Of a stretch of DNA of 64,000 bases, positions 1 to 11,802 are shown in pieces. Position 1 is the stretch's first letter, and every line of letters starts with the position of its first letter. The notes beneath the pieces are model-generated. The model searched no databases, was not told the DNA's origin, and saw nothing but the letters and a program-made list of their open reading frames with translations. A program made the translations under genes and the position numbers. Source of the DNA: Nannochloris sp. 'desiccata' (taxonomy: Eukaryota > Chlorophyta > Trebouxiophyceae > Chlorellales > Chlorellaceae); NCBI GenBank assembly GCA_019044685.2, contig JAGTXX020000009.1, positions 868,001 to 932,000 of the forward strand. Direction: 5' to 3'.

Positions 1-268
1 TCCGGAGATATTAACTTTCGGATGCATGCCGATAAGTCCTGGTAAGAAAGAGGAGTTTTCTTCCTTTTGGCTAATGAATTGGGTAATTCTGTGAGTGTGG
101 GTTCTTAAATCAAATGAAACGGGCTTATTAAAAAAAGCGATCCTGAATCGAAGGGGGGCGGAAAGGCCGTCGTTTGTGCCGCTGGCGGTGGTGCACAGAA
201 TGAATAAAATGTAAAATAGACATTGCATTAAGCATAATTTGATATTTTAATGACTTGTATTCGGGATA

Positions 269-1483
269 ATGCTCGCTATTAAAGTTCTTCTACTCGTTGA
301 AATGTTTGTAAGTAGGTATACTGTCCAAGCGCTTGCCGGCTTCTTATTGACCAAGCAAAATGAGGAAGGTTCCCAATTTTCAGAAATGAAACGAAAACCC
401 CAGCCCATTTTTCAATTTTCTAAAAAAAAGATGCTGCAACGCTCAACATCGGTATATATATATATATATATATTGTCTTATCAAATACAAACTGATCCGC
501 ATCTGCCGTTTCTTTGCCGACTGTAACAAGGTGATCCCTTTTGTGCAAGCTCAATGTCCCTTGACCTTATTTTAAATTCTCTGCTATGCTTTTATGTCAG
601 CGCCCACCATGCTCGATTTCTGAACATTATTGAATAGTATGAACTTGATAGACTCGTCTGAGCAGCACGGAGCGCTATTCCTGCAGCCCCCATGCCCCAA
701 GATTCACTTGGATTTCAGCCGAGAAAACAGTTTCTCATCTTGTGTGATCCCAGGGCAGCTATGATCCATTCTTTTACCACTTTAGGCCTTCTGACTAACC
801 TTAGTATCTTGTTTTTATTATTACTCGTGCAGAAAATGAGAGCTGCTATCTTTTTTGGTGTGTGTTGTGCATCCAGGGGGTGGCGCTCGGTCGCAAATTT
901 AGCGGCAACGTTACCCGGTCTTCAAACAGCACTCGTGAGGCAGCATCCAAGCAATATGTTGGACTCAAGTATGGTAGGAGATAAATATGTGGTGTCGAAA
1001 ATACCAATTGTATAGATGTTACTGGTAAATCAAACCTCCCTTAAAGAAAAGTAAATTTTTTGAATTATTTCTTTAACAACGGATGCCCCTTCTAATTTTT
1101 GCAGGGAGATATTGCGGACCAGGAAATTTTCAGAAAAAGTATAACCCCATAAACAGAATGGATAGATGCTGCCGCACTCATGATTACTGCACTAATGGAA
1201 ACTGCTCCTCGCACCCGAATCAGTGCGGATGCGACGATGCCTTTTGGTCGTAAGTTTCAAGGCAACGTTGCCTTGTTAACAATCAAATTAAATACCTGCT
1301 TACAATATTTCATAAAAGAATTCTATCATTCTATTATGCACCGCACTAAATGCATATTTTAATTAATAACGCAGGTGTACTGCTGCCGTCGCGAGATGGT
1401 GCGGTTTAGGTTGGGGTAAAATGTGTAGATATGCCCGTCAAGCCGTCTTCTATGCTGCAGCTGCTACTGCCTGCTCTTGCTAA
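269..1483 (+). CDS. Secreted phospholipase A2-like protein (spliced, first exon uncertain)
   Basis: Three spliced blocks encode a secretory PLA2 domain: 833(or 877)..973, 1105..1249 and 1375..1483, with matching phases and GT-AG borders. The domain reads through a calcium-loop motif YGRYCGPGN and the catalytic His-Asp motif CCRTHDYC, followed by NQCGCDDAFW and a Cys-rich tail. This family hydrolyses the sn-2 ester of phospholipids outside the cell or in the secretory pathway. The start is unclear. A candidate exon at 269..307 encodes a hydrophobic signal-like stretch (MLAIKVLLLVEMF) and ends at a perfect GTAAGT donor; it joins in phase to the acceptor at 876. A shorter intron ending at 832 is the alternative. 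A second family member lies on the other strand near 11 kb with the same tail pattern (CRYAR.AV.YA). The domain assignment is confident, the 5' end is not. Confidence 0.75.
453..474. repeat. (TA)n microsatellite
   Basis: About eleven TA units in a row. It would lie inside the proposed long first intron of the PLA2 gene. A similar tract lies at 1690..1709, downstream of the gene. Confidence 0.9.
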
Positions 1484-1689
1484 GTCTATACCCTAACTTG
1501 CACCCTACCACCAAGATTTGTGACGTTTCTGTCTATTATATGAAAAATATCCACGTATCGATTTATCTACTCTGCCGGGCGTTGTATATATCCTTTCTAC
1601 TAAACAAATAAATGGTCCAGCCGGCACATAGAGCCGACCCGCCTGGAGATTATATGTGATTTTCCTGGTTCTGCATGTAAATGTAAATG

Positions 1690-1709
1690 TATATATATAT
1701 ATATATATT
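1690..1709. repeat. (AT)n microsatellite
   Basis: About ten AT units in the short intergenic stretch between the PLA2 gene and the convergent F-box-like gene. No other function is visible. Confidence 0.9.
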
Positions 1710-2060
1710 TAAAACAAGGCTATTAAGTTCAGAGCATTCAACTAATTCCTCCAGACACGTAGACAGTAAACCTCAAATATACTTCGAGTCTCTACATTAT
1801 ATGACCAGTGCACATCCCCGAGCCTACCTCTGGGTGCCAGTTCCTCTAATACATCAACGAGCTCTGGCAGCGCTAAATGACCAAAAAACGTCGCATTCAA
1901 CGAATGACCTCCCACTATTAATCCCTCAAGGCCCAACAACCGGAACTCTACACTGCAATTTCATTATTAACGATAATAACATTATGATGTGTGAGGAAAA
2001 AAAAGCCACGTTAATGAGAGGTTTTTGAATACGACTGGTATAAGAAGGCTTGACTTTGAC

Positions 2061-2909
2061 TCACCATTTCAACGTTACTGGAGCACTCAATAATTCTCTT
2101 GCTATCCACTGTAGATACATCTCTGTCGTTGGAAAAATTGGGGATTGGTTGTCGTATTCTCTGTCAGTACCGTGACTGTGTGTCATGCTGAAAGAACGAG
2201 ACTCGATCACAACCTCCTCTGCAGCTGCAAGGATATCGTGAAGTCTATATTTAGGGTAAGGCACGAAATCCACAGCCTGCAAGCTATCTAAAGACCCGTC
2301 GAGCCTTAAGCGCTTCAGTTTTAGAGGAAATTCATGTCCATGCAGCCAATATTGTTTTCCATTTGGACGTGGACGAACTGTCAATGTTTCCAGCTTAGTT
2401 AAAACATCAAGCGGCACTTCTTCGGTGAGGAGATCATGATCATAATTACGCAGCTCTAAAATTTTCAAGTTTTTAAGGTTTGAGAATACAGCTGAATACA
2501 GTTTAGGAAACGATTCTTGCCCATGCAAGGTAAGTGTATGCAAGAGAGGGTACTTCTCGAGGGTGTTAGTGCACCGTACAGCAGCGGACACCTGCTTCAG
2601 GGTTAAAGCTGAATGCTCTATGAATGTAGCAGAGCGTAGAACATATTCTCGATTATAAAAATCATCTAAATCAAGGTATTCCACTGCGATAGGAAGCTTG
2701 GCAAGTGCTGCAACGTGAGCGTCTAGGCTCCTGTGTGCATCTAGACGCAAAACGGCATTCTTGCACGCTCTACGTAAGCTTTGGCTGACCAGGGAAAGAG
2801 ATTGGACCTGTATTAGCGCATCCTTTAGTTCCAATACGGGTTCAAAGATCAGCTGAACAATAGTATCCCACACAGTCTGCGGGAGCGGGGGCAAGATGAC
2901 AGCGTCCAT
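2061..2909 (-). CDS. F-box-like protein with leucine-rich C-terminal region
   Basis: This is a 282-codon frame from the ATG at 2909. The N-terminus (LPPLPQTVWDTIVQLIF, then LSLVSQSLRRACKNAV about 30 residues later) resembles an F-box: Leu-Pro start, Trp, then the hydrophobic second helix. The rest carries leucine-spaced strands (LHTLTLHG, LKNLKILELRNYD, LTKLETLTVRP, LKLKRLRLDG) typical of irregular LRR F-box proteins. Such proteins act as substrate receptors of SCF ubiquitin ligases. The frame stays open to 2930, where an AG acceptor-like site lies, so a small upstream exon is possible. It is convergent with the PLA2 gene. The alternative is an unrelated LRR-like protein. The function is inferred from pattern only. 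Confidence 0.55.
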   Translation of the reverse strand: MDAVILPPLPQTVWDTIVQLIFEPVLELKDALIQVQSLSLVSQSLRRACKNAVLRLDAHRSLDAHVAALAKLPIAVEYLDLDDFYNREYVLRSATFIEHSALTLKQVSAAVRCTNTLEKYPLLHTLTLHGQESFPKLYSAVFSNLKNLKILELRNYDHDLLTEEVPLDVLTKLETLTVRPRPNGKQYWLHGHEFPLKLKRLRLDGSLDSLQAVDFVPYPKYRLHDILAAAEEVVIESRSFSMTHSHGTDREYDNQSPIFPTTEMYLQWIARELLSAPVTLKW

Positions 2910-2930
2910 CAAAATATCTTCAACTTCCAC

Positions 2931-3606
2931 CTGGACTATGTTTCAGATGCAAGGATCAGTGCAGCATTCTCAAAATAATTTTAAAATATATTTCGAGTGA
3001 TGCTGTTGATGTTTCTAGCGTTTCCGGCAAAAGATATCTCTAACTTAAAATAAATGGAGGATCTGTTCGAGGGAGCAGGTTGAAGTGATCAATTAGATGA
3101 GTTGATGGCATAGGTATTTTAAATACTTTGTTCATCTAGGAAATTAAGTTTACGAAACTTTTGATTAATAGCGAGCGTTGTAGAAGTTGACAAGTTTGTA
3201 AAAATAATCCCGCTCGGCAGACCTCATCAGTTTTTTCATCATTTAGTTTATCATTTACAAGGTCATTTAAATATCATCAAACACAAATAACAGCCTTTAA
3301 CAGAGGCGAAGGAACAAATTCTAGATCAATATCCAAACACATGATGATCCCTAGGACAGCACCGCCAAACAGGCTGCCCTATTTAACGGGGAAATGGTAT
3401 CCAAGTTTAAGAAGAACAACAGAACAACAAATATTTTTCGTCATACGTACGGGATCAAGGATGGAAATATAAAAGGGGCACACATCAAAAGATATGTAAA
3501 CTGAGTTGGCTCAAAAGAAAGAAGATGGAAGGGTAACAAAAAGAACAAGAAAGAAAGACCGTAAAAGGTGCGAAAAACTAATCGTAATACCTTAATTTTG
3601 GTTGAA
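2931..3606. other. AT-rich intergenic region
   Basis: The stretch between the F-box-like gene and the 3' end of the coiled-coil gene. It should hold the promoter of the former and the 3' UTR of the latter. No other gene or repeat is recognisable. Confidence 0.5.
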
Positions 3607-5680
3607 CTAATTAGCAGATGACCAGTTTGCAGGGATAGTCTCTTCATTGCTAGCAAAAGCAGCAGGAGAAGAAGGCACATATGCTTCTTTAGTGGCTACT
3701 CCAACAACTCCACGAGTAATACGGCAGCCCTGTTGAGCATTAGAGGTAGAAGTACAAGAGGATAAAGTAGGGATATTGAGAGTTGCTACTACAGATTCAG
3801 TGCTTTCATTGCATACCAAACGAAGACCAACACGAGTGCTCTCCTCCTTCATTACTATAGGCCTAGAAGCACTGGAAGTCTTGACAAGGACAATCTCTTC
3901 CTCCTCGGTCTCTACAGTTTCGATAGGCTCAAAGAACTCCTCTTCAAGAGCAGCAGTAGGGTTTATTTCTACAATAGGCTGGAGTTGGTTACGAACGTGA
4001 GCAGGGGCTAAAGCACAAAGCAGCTTCTTCATTTCAGCCAGCTCGAATTCCATTGCTTCTGCCCTGCTCTGCTGTCGAGCGGCATCAGCAGCCTGGGCAG
4101 CCATCAAAGCACGAAGCTCAGCAACCTCCTCAGACATATTGGCTTGTTTATTAGTATGCTTTTTGTTCTTGTGAGCTTCTTTTTCTTCTTCAGCAAGAAG
4201 AGATGCAAGAGATACAGGGTGGGAGCGGAAAACTGTATTGCCGGCCTTGAAATTCAAAGCCATAATCTTGTTAGAAGAAGGAAATCGCTGTCCTTTTGCA
4301 ACCTGAGAAGATGCTACAGCGGCTTTGCCTACTGCAGTCACCCTTTCAGCTACTTCGGACTGTTCATCATACATCATAGACATGGCTCTGTGCAAAGACT
4401 GATACCCATCACTCAAGGTCCTTACTGCAGCTTTAAGCCTTGCATCAGAAGGTGCTGGGGCAGTCGCGGTAGTAACAGAGGAGACAGATCGAGCAGGAGA
4501 TGCAGGTGCAGACATACCAGGCAATACCATAGGAGCCATTACTTGATTTTGAACATCCCGACGGAGGGCGGCAACGTCCTCAGAGATACTAGCAGTAGCA
4601 GCTTCAGCTTGCATTGCACGCAGGGCAGCAGCCGCAGCAGCTTCATCTGCACGAGCAACTTCACGGCGGAAATCTTCCATAGTGGCGTGGATCTGAGAAA
4701 TCTGAGCGAGTGCCTCGTCGCCAGCATGCTCAATGCCACTGTCCAAATCATCAACTCTGCTTCGAAGGGAAGCTAACTCATCTGTAACGTCCAGATCTTC
4801 AAGCGTCTGTTCTACAACCTCAAGTCCGAGACGCAAAGCTTGGATTTGACCAGATAATGTCGATGTTTCGCTGATTGCAGCAGAGGCAAGGTTGGTGGCG
4901 GCAGTGGCATCGACGGCGGCCATAGCAGCATCGGTAGCTGCAGCGTCAGCAGCAGCGCCAACTTCAGCTACCGAGGCACGGATATCGGCAAGGCTGACAC
5001 GAACATTGGTGTTGACAGCATCTTGAGAGGTAATGAGGGTGTGAGCGGAAGCCAACTGCATTTCAACATCTTTCAGACGGGCAGCAACACCGTCCAAGTT
5101 GTCTTCCTCAGGAAGGACAGATGCAGCAGAACCAGAGGGACCTTCATGTAAGCGACCGAGAGCTCCTTGAAGATCTTTATAGCAATCACGCATCTGAGAA
5201 ACGAGGTCGTCTACAGCTCCGCGGTTAAGATGAGCGTCCTCGCCAGTTGTCAACTCACCGACTTTGGTTTTTAATTCATCGAGATCTTTGTTGAGATGTT
5301 GCAAAACATGGGCAGTCTGGGCAGATGCAGAGTCTACTCTATATCTCCATGAGCCGACATCATCGCCAAGCTGGCGCAAGAGAGCTATTTCTGTAGCCTG
5401 CACTTGGGCTTGGGCTTCTAATGTTCTAAGACGAGGAGCTACGGAGCTATTGTTATCTGCCGAGGCGCGAGCATGGGAGTCTCCGTTGATAGGGCTAGGG
5501 GGTGACATAATACTTGGGCTGGAAGGATCGGAGCTAATCGGAACCCCTGTAGGAATAAATTGAAATGAGTGAGTAAAATTCTCAACGTGGAAGAATGACA
5601 ATTTTTCTCAAGATCCAAGAAAAGCACAAACTCGCAACAGCTCCCAAAGTTTTATTACCTTTAAAGCTAGTATCTGACAT
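3607..5680 (-). CDS. Large coiled-coil, Ala/Glu-rich protein of unknown function
   Basis: Exon 1 at 5659..5680 (MSDTSFK plus one base) joins exon 2 at 3607..5546 across a 112-base intron with GTAATA donor and TTCCTACAG acceptor; the phases match, giving 653 residues. The unspliced frame would instead begin inside the intron. Residues of roughly 50-470 form long heptad-like helices rich in Ala, Glu, Asp and Leu, with repeated A.A.A.A.D.A motifs. A second helical block begins near MSEEVAELRAL, followed by an acidic stretch (ETEEEEIV) and a Ser/Thr-rich tail. No catalytic motif, membrane segment or targeting peptide is obvious. It resembles structural coiled-coil or cytoskeletal scaffold proteins. 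It is divergent from PRP28, with about 830 bases between. The function is not recognised. Confidence 0.7.
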
Positions 5681-6514
5681 CCCAGAGAGCAAAAGAAACA
5701 GGGCTTTTCACTCGCAACAAAAATTAAAATTGCTGGCGAATGGAGTCCTAAGGCGCCCCTGTTGCTCCGGCACACTTTTAATATCTGGATTTAGTATTAA
5801 GTACTTGAAGCAATGAAATTTTTATTTGTAGAGGAGTTGAAAGGAACCTGGCTTTTTGAAATTTTTGAATTTCGCGAAAGAAGAAACTAAAGAAAATTGC
5901 CAGCGATCACAGCAGAGGCGGCTCTTGGGTTATGAAAAGAAATAAAGAGAAAATGTACCGGATGGTGCAGAAAAAGATAGGTATTATAGCTAAATCACAA
6001 TAGCTTCAGCAACTATTCAGTAGATATAATTTTGAATGGATCGTAGTGAAAAAACGAAAATTAGTAGGAAGGTACTTTGGCGGTGCTTGAAAACCCACTG
6101 ACCATTTGCTTTTATAAAAGTCATTTTGTTGGATATTATTTAGCGAGAAGGGCCTCGTAGTGCAGCCTATACTAGTCTCGCTTTCCACTCCACACACTAT
6201 ACAGTACAAAGCGCAGCTCCAACCATCATTGCCACTTTCGAAGCACCACTCGTGCCACGGCCAGTACACTTTTATTTGCAAGCTGCAGAGCTAGAGCATC
6301 CATTTCTGCCGCTCCCAGGGTGACAATTTCAAGTTGAAGAATACATTTGAAAACAACACTTTGAGCTTGCGGTAGCCGCTACGGCATAGCGTGACCTAGC
6401 CAAGTACAAAGAAAAATCTGAATCACGGTCGGACCCGCAGCATTCTTCCCCATTTTTCAAGAGGCACACAAAATTGGAGCTGGTGACTTTGTTGATACAA
6501 AATTGTAAATAACT
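5681..6514. promoter_or_regulatory. Divergent intergenic region between coiled-coil gene and PRP28
   Basis: About 830 bases between two divergent start codons (5680 on the reverse strand, 6515 on the forward strand). It must hold both promoters. No clear TATA box pair or repeat was identified. Short open frames here look random. Confidence 0.5.
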
Positions 6515-9095
6515 ATGGCTAGATCACCTGAGAGGAGATCGCGCTCCCGTTCGAGGAGCAGAGAACGTGATTCCAAGCGAAGAAGAAGTGATCATTATGG
6601 AAGAGAAGAGGATGGTGGTCGCGATTATCGCACATCCAGAGATAAGGACAGAGATAGGTAATTTTATATTCTAATAGGCTATCGGAAAATATAAACTCGC
6701 CAAATTGCATGTTTTGAACAACGTTTTCTCTAAAACAATATAATTAATCTAAAATAATTATTTTTGTTATTGCAGGGGCCAGGACCGTAGCAGAGGGGGG
6801 TATAGAGATGATACACGCGGCAGGGATGATCGCTACTACGATAGAAGGAATGATGGAGCAGATAGGCGTCGAGACGACGATGATTACCAGAGAGATGATT
6901 ACCACTCCCCTCGCCGGCAGCAGCTTGAAGAAGCGAGGCCACAGCGAGATGATTACAGCAATGGTGGCGTTCCACCTACTGGTGATAATGGCGGCCAGGC
7001 GCCTGCACAGCCACGTGGGGAGCCTTTATCGTTAGAAGAACTTCTCCGGAAGAAGCAAGCGGAAAAGGCAGAACAATCCAAACCTGTATTCCTCAGCAAG
7101 CAGCAACGTGCAGAGCTCGCTCTGAAAAAACGTGCTGAAGAGGCATTAGAATACCGTTCTCGTACTGATGTGTTACGTCAAGGTCTTGCAGAAGCTGCTG
7201 GACGTGGTGCTGCTGTGCAAGCATCTGGCGGCGGTGGTGGTGGTAATCGCAGTAGTAGGCCCTCTGGTTCAGGCAGAGATCGTGATTACGATTATGAGAG
7301 AAATAGAGACTATAGTAGAGGAGATGGTGGCCGTAATGGCGGATCAAGAGCTGACAGAGATCGTGAAAGAGAGCTTGAATTAATTAAACAAAGCTATCTC
7401 GGGAAAGAAAAAGAAAAGAAGAAAATAGTCAAAACAGCTGACCGATTCAAATTCAATTTTGATTGGGATGCAAAAGACGATACTTCTAGAGATTTAAACC
7501 CTCTGTATCAAGACACACACGAAGCTGCTTTACTCTTTGGGCGAGGTTTTAGGGCAGGCATCGATCGACGGGAACAGAAAAAAGCCTCTGCCGAAGCTGA
7601 AACGGAAACTCTCCGCCGCGCACGCTCGGCTGCAGGTGGGAAAGAGACTGGAGAAGACCGCCAACGTGCTGCTGCACGTGCTAATCGAGCTAATAAGTAC
7701 GACGATCGGGGCGACATGCGAATAGAAACTCACTGGAGCGAGAAACCCAGAGAAAGAATGACAGAGCGTGATTGGCGAATCTTTAGAGAAGATTTCAATA
7801 TTTCCTACAAAGGCACTATCCCACAAGAAGCATTCCCTATTAGAAACTGGGAAGAATCGAATCTTCCTGATGCCGTTCGCCGTGCTATCCAACGTGTCGG
7901 TTATAAAACGCCTTCTCCTATTCAAATGGCATCAATTCCACTTGGAATGCAACAAAGAGATGTCATTGGTGTTGCTGAAACTGGTTCTGGTAAAACAGCA
8001 GCGTTTGTATTGCCTATGCTTGCGTATATCATGAAGCAACCACCGATGACAGGCAACCCGGATATTGAGGCTGAGGGTCCTTATGCAGTTATCCTAGCGC
8101 CTACACGTGAATTAGCCCAACAAATCGAAGAAGAAACCATTAAATTAGCTCATTATACTGGCTTTCGTGTTGTTTCCGTCGTTGGAGGGCAAAATATTGA
8201 AGATCAAGGCTTTGCTCTTCGAAAAGGTTGTGAAATTGTCGTGGCAACCCCCGGTCGATTAGTGGATTGCGTTGAACGACAGTATGCTGTGCTTAATCAG
8301 TGTAATTATGTGGTTTTAGATGAAGCTGATCGTATGATTGATATGGGTTTTGAACCACAAGTCATGGGTGTCTTGGATGCAATGCCTAGTTCAAACTTGA
8401 AACCTGAAAATGAAGACGAACCGCTTGAGGCAGCACGTGTTTACCGAACCACCTATATGTTCTCAGCAACCATGCCTCCTGCAGTAGAAAGGTTAGCTCG
8501 TAAATATCTCCGTCGTCCTGTTGTCGTTAACATCGGTGCTGCTGGTAAGGCCACAGCAAATGTATCCCAGCGGGTGCTTGTCGTCAAAGAGAATGAAAAA
8601 CCAAAGACTTTGGAACAACAATTAAACATCGCTGGCAATGGTGCACGTATAATTGTCTTTGCGAATACGCAAAAGAAGTGTGAACATGTGGTTCGATTGG
8701 TAGAAAACTTGGGCTACGCCGCAGCAATGCTTCATGGTGGTAAAAGTCAAGATCAGAGAGAAGAAAGTATCAAAGGTTTCCGAGACGATAAGTACAATAT
8801 CTTGGTAGCCACAGACGTAGCTGGACGCGGTATTGATGTGCCCAATGTTGCTTTAGTTATCAATTATGATATGCCGTTGACTATTGAAGCATATACCCAT
8901 AGGATTGGTCGTACTGGTCGTGCGGGAAAGAAAGGTGATGCGTTGACTTTTTTGACCATGGGTGATACGGACGTGTTTTTTGATTTGAAGAAATTTTTGG
9001 AAGAAAGTAAAGCACCGGTGCCGAGAGAATTGGCGAATCATGAAGCGTCGAGGCAAAAGCCTGGAACAAGAGGATCTCAATTTATTCGAGACTAG
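6515..9095 (+). CDS. PRP28: DEAD-box RNA helicase, PRP28/DDX23 type (U5 snRNP)
   Basis: Exon 1 is 6515..6657 and exon 2 is 6776..9095, split by a 118-base intron (GTAATT..TTGCAG) that restores frame; the product is about 820 residues, the length of animal DDX23. The N-terminus is an RS/RD-rich tail ([14 protein letters not shown]). The stretch [18 protein letters not shown] and [15 protein letters not shown] is typical of this subfamily. Helicase motifs follow in order: AETGSGKT (about 448-455), [17 protein letters not shown] (about 563), SAT, and [10 protein letters not shown] (about 756). PRP28 helps exchange U1 for U6 at the 5' splice site during spliceosome activation. The assignment is strong; the RS tail favours PRP28 over other DEAD-box proteins. 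Confidence 0.95.
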
Positions 9096-10614
9096 TAAAG
9101 GGGAACGGAGCCTTGTGGCCGTTGAGGCAGCCTCATGCATTTCATCCCTTAATTTTGTCTCTTTTCAGTTGTTTTCTTTCGTCTTTACAATGCAAATCAA
9201 TAGATAGTGATAAGAAAAAAATAAAAATAGGAAGGGATTGCTAATAAAGAGTAGAAACAATGTTCATTGTTATGGTCACGCTTTCAAGTACTAGTAGTAC
9301 GTCCTTTTATCCCAAAAAATAATAATTAGTCAAACAGTTAGGAAGACGCAATTTATCTTGAGATGGTGGCTATTATTAACCTTAGCTGTTGCTCCTTTGG
9401 TCAGACTATGTTTTAGAAAGTTAGAAAATTGTGCTCTGTTATTATCTTTAACAATTACCACATTTTCAGCCAGGTTACAACAGTAGTACTTACTACTGTC
9501 GACGTCACCGCCGCAGTTATCAGCGCTGCTACTTGTTCGAGCTAGCTAAAATGTATTTATTAAACCATTTTTAAGTAATTTTCTAGTTGACTAAAAAAAA
9601 GCTGTTGGGGTTGACTTTTTTGTTTTTGTTTTTTTAGAATTTAGTCCCTTTTTCCGAAGCTTCCAAAGAGCTTCGGAGAGCCTCGGAGGGGACTTGCAGC
9701 TAGTTTCCGAGGCCTCTGCAGTCTTTCCGAGGCCACCTACCTTCGGAGACCTTCGGGGACTTCAAGTGAACAAGTTGTTCAACCGAAAATTTGAAATTCA
9801 GTTCAAGTTATCATTGTTGACCTCTTCTGTTACCGCTTTTATCTCTTAATAATTATTATTATCAATAGATTTCCCTGTAAAGCATCATACGTGTTGTATT
9901 CTGCACCTGTATTAACCACATTTTGTGCGCTGTTGAATGGTGTGATAATACTGCAGCTCAGGCAGCTGCCTGAGCTGCAGCCATTGAGAAGCTGCCTTCG
10001 AGCACAGCACGCGTGTCAGGCACCGCTGCTGGACTGCATCTTAAACCTTGCTTGTTTAGCGTTCTAGATAATTTGGTTTACATAGAAACTACTTGCACAC
10101 GTGTAACTAGCAACAAGAAATAACCTAGAAAGCCCTGCCAAGAACCTAGCAGGCACCGTGGTGAGCAGCTACAAGCGTGCACGAGGCAGCCCATCACAAA
10201 TGGCATCTTGCCAAGAAGACGGCTATTCTTGGACATATCGGAGTGTTGATGGCGAGCAAGACCAAAGTGGTGTCTCCTAATGGGAGGCTTTGTCTAATCG
10301 ATCGAGGCCTCCAGTTAGCATGATGTAGCCTTCAGACATTGCCACCGCCTTCTCTCTCAAATAGATGAGTCACTATGTCCCTTTCAAAAACCTCCCAACC
10401 CAATAAGACATCTTCCTGACTCGGTCACTTTTTTAACTAAATATTTACAATGCACAGCAAACCAGCAAAACATGTGCAGACTTGGACGACTCGGTTCTCC
10501 TCCGGCTGGGTCATCGGCAAATATGTCCAAGCTTGTTGCTTAATAAATAATAGTAATAGTAATTTTAGAAGAAATCAGCATTAAGTAAATTGCACCATCT
10601 CATTCTTTATTATT
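9096..10614. other. Gene-free region with palindrome and CTTCGGAG-rich segment
   Basis: No convincing coding sequence. It contains a segment at 9640..9775 rich in CTTCGGAG/CCGAGG motifs, including a hairpin CCGAAGCT/AGCTTCGG, and a perfect 30-base palindrome at 9951..9980. The part 10130..10560 looks like diverged repeat sequence with a weak 11-base inverted repeat (CTTGGACATAT near 10229, ATATGTCCAAG near 10521). Confidence 0.4.
9951..9980. repeat. Perfect 30-bp palindrome
   Basis: The sequence CTGCAGCTCAGGCAG is followed immediately by its exact reverse complement, with no spacer. It can form a cruciform or mark a short inverted duplication. It lies in gene-free DNA. Confidence 0.9.
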
Positions 10615-11179
10615 TTAAGGATAGTACTTGCATGACCATGATTCGTAGTTTTTGCACGCTGTCTCCCAGACATCGCCGGCGTATAAAACCGCTGACCGAG
10701 CATACCTGCAAAATCTTGACGTGTCCCAAAACCAGCAAATGTTCTTCTGTTTCAAAACGCAGTTGTAGAACTTTGTGTTGCAAGCGCAGTTTCTGCTGCT
10801 ATATACACAATTACCCTGGTGGCAGAGGTCGTGCGCTTGGCAACACTTGTCAAGGTTATCAATGGGACTTCCACTTTGTGAATTACCTTTTCCACAATAT
10901 CTTCCATAGTTTTGATTGATAGCAATGCCTCCAAGCCACCTGTTTTGAATCTGTGTCGTGTTCGTTTTGGTCTTCCTGCAGATCGAATCAAATCCAATAT
11001 TGGATTTGATTATAATTTTTGTTTCTTTGAGATGGTCAGAGATATACGTTGAACGCTTTTAGCTGTCACACTTACATGGATGGAACTCTTGCATCCACTT
11101 GCGGACAAATGATGCCGAAAATGCAGATATAGATAGTCACTACCATAGCGAGAGAAGCGCTAGCCATAGAATAAACCAT
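10615..11179 (-). CDS. Secreted phospholipase A2 (second copy, spliced, complete)
   Basis: Exon 1 (11076..11179) encodes a start and a hydrophobic signal peptide (MAMVVTIYICIFG-like, ending near VDARVPS). Exon 2 (10615..10975) follows a 100-base GTAAGT..CTGCAG intron in the correct phase. The 154-residue product carries the calcium loop YGRYCGKGN, the catalytic motif DKCCQAHDLC, and the Cys-rich core NCACNTKFYNC. It ends with CRYARSAVLYAGDVW, close to the tail of the PLA2 gene near 1 kb. The family is secreted and calcium-dependent, releasing fatty acid and lysophospholipid. Unlike the first copy, its signal exon is clear. In the calcium loop the usual final GG is GN. The identity is confident from the motifs and conserved cysteines. 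Confidence 0.88.
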
Positions 11180-11309
11180 TTTCAGATATCCAACAATAGC
11201 GATCTGAATAGAGAAAGAGACTAATGTGTCGGAGGGAAGGAATCGCCTAATTTAGGGCATCTTTTCTCAGCCAAGAAAAATGGGCTCTGGGAAATTTCCT
11301 CTTCTTTGA

Positions 11310-11338
11310 CCCCCCCCCCCCCCCCCCCCCCCCCCCCC
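11310..11338. repeat. Poly-C tract (29 bases)
   Basis: An uninterrupted run of 29 C residues; the other strand is a G29 run that could form G-quadruplexes. It precedes a CTGTG/AGCTGTG low-complexity segment (about 11355..11470). Confidence 0.9.
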
Positions 11339-11354
11339 TTATTCTCTTGTTGTA

Positions 11355-11470
11355 TTCTCCTGTTGCTGTGAGCTGTGAGCTGTGAGCTGTGTGCTGTGTG
11401 CTGTGTGGTTCCCCCCCTGTCTGCATCTGTGCTGTGTGCTGTGGCTGTGAGCTGTGGCTGTTCTGCCCTG
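11355..11470 (+). repeat. GCTGTG-type low-complexity repeat
   Basis: Imperfect tandem units of the form GAGCTGTG / TGCTGTG. The two Cys-rich frames that cross this segment are products of the repeat and are not called as genes. Confidence 0.7.
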
Positions 11471-11802
11471 TCGCTGTGTTGCTTACTACTTTGCCTTCTT
11501 GCTTTGCTTTACATTGCTATTCTGGAGGGGGGGCGGCCGATCGCCCTGCGGTTCTGAGTGATGAAACCACGGTGGGAGATTTAAAACGCTGTAACAATCA
11601 ATCTTGTCGACAAGAAAAATTGAGGCTTTCTGGAGGAAAGCTGGGGCTTTCTGAATCGACCAGCTTATAGTCAGCTATCCAGCGTCTAGCTGGTCATTCT
11701 GTGCGTTGTTACTGATCAGAGTTAATTCTCTAATCCCGGCATCCACAGTTCCTACCCCGGTAGTTTTCATTTGAATCCTACTAACCCTAAACCTAAAACA
11801 TC

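Noticed and set aside
4144..4776. Forward 210-codon frame inside the coiled-coil gene
   Set aside because: Shadow frame with Ser/Arg/Cys composition produced by antisense coiled-coil codons.
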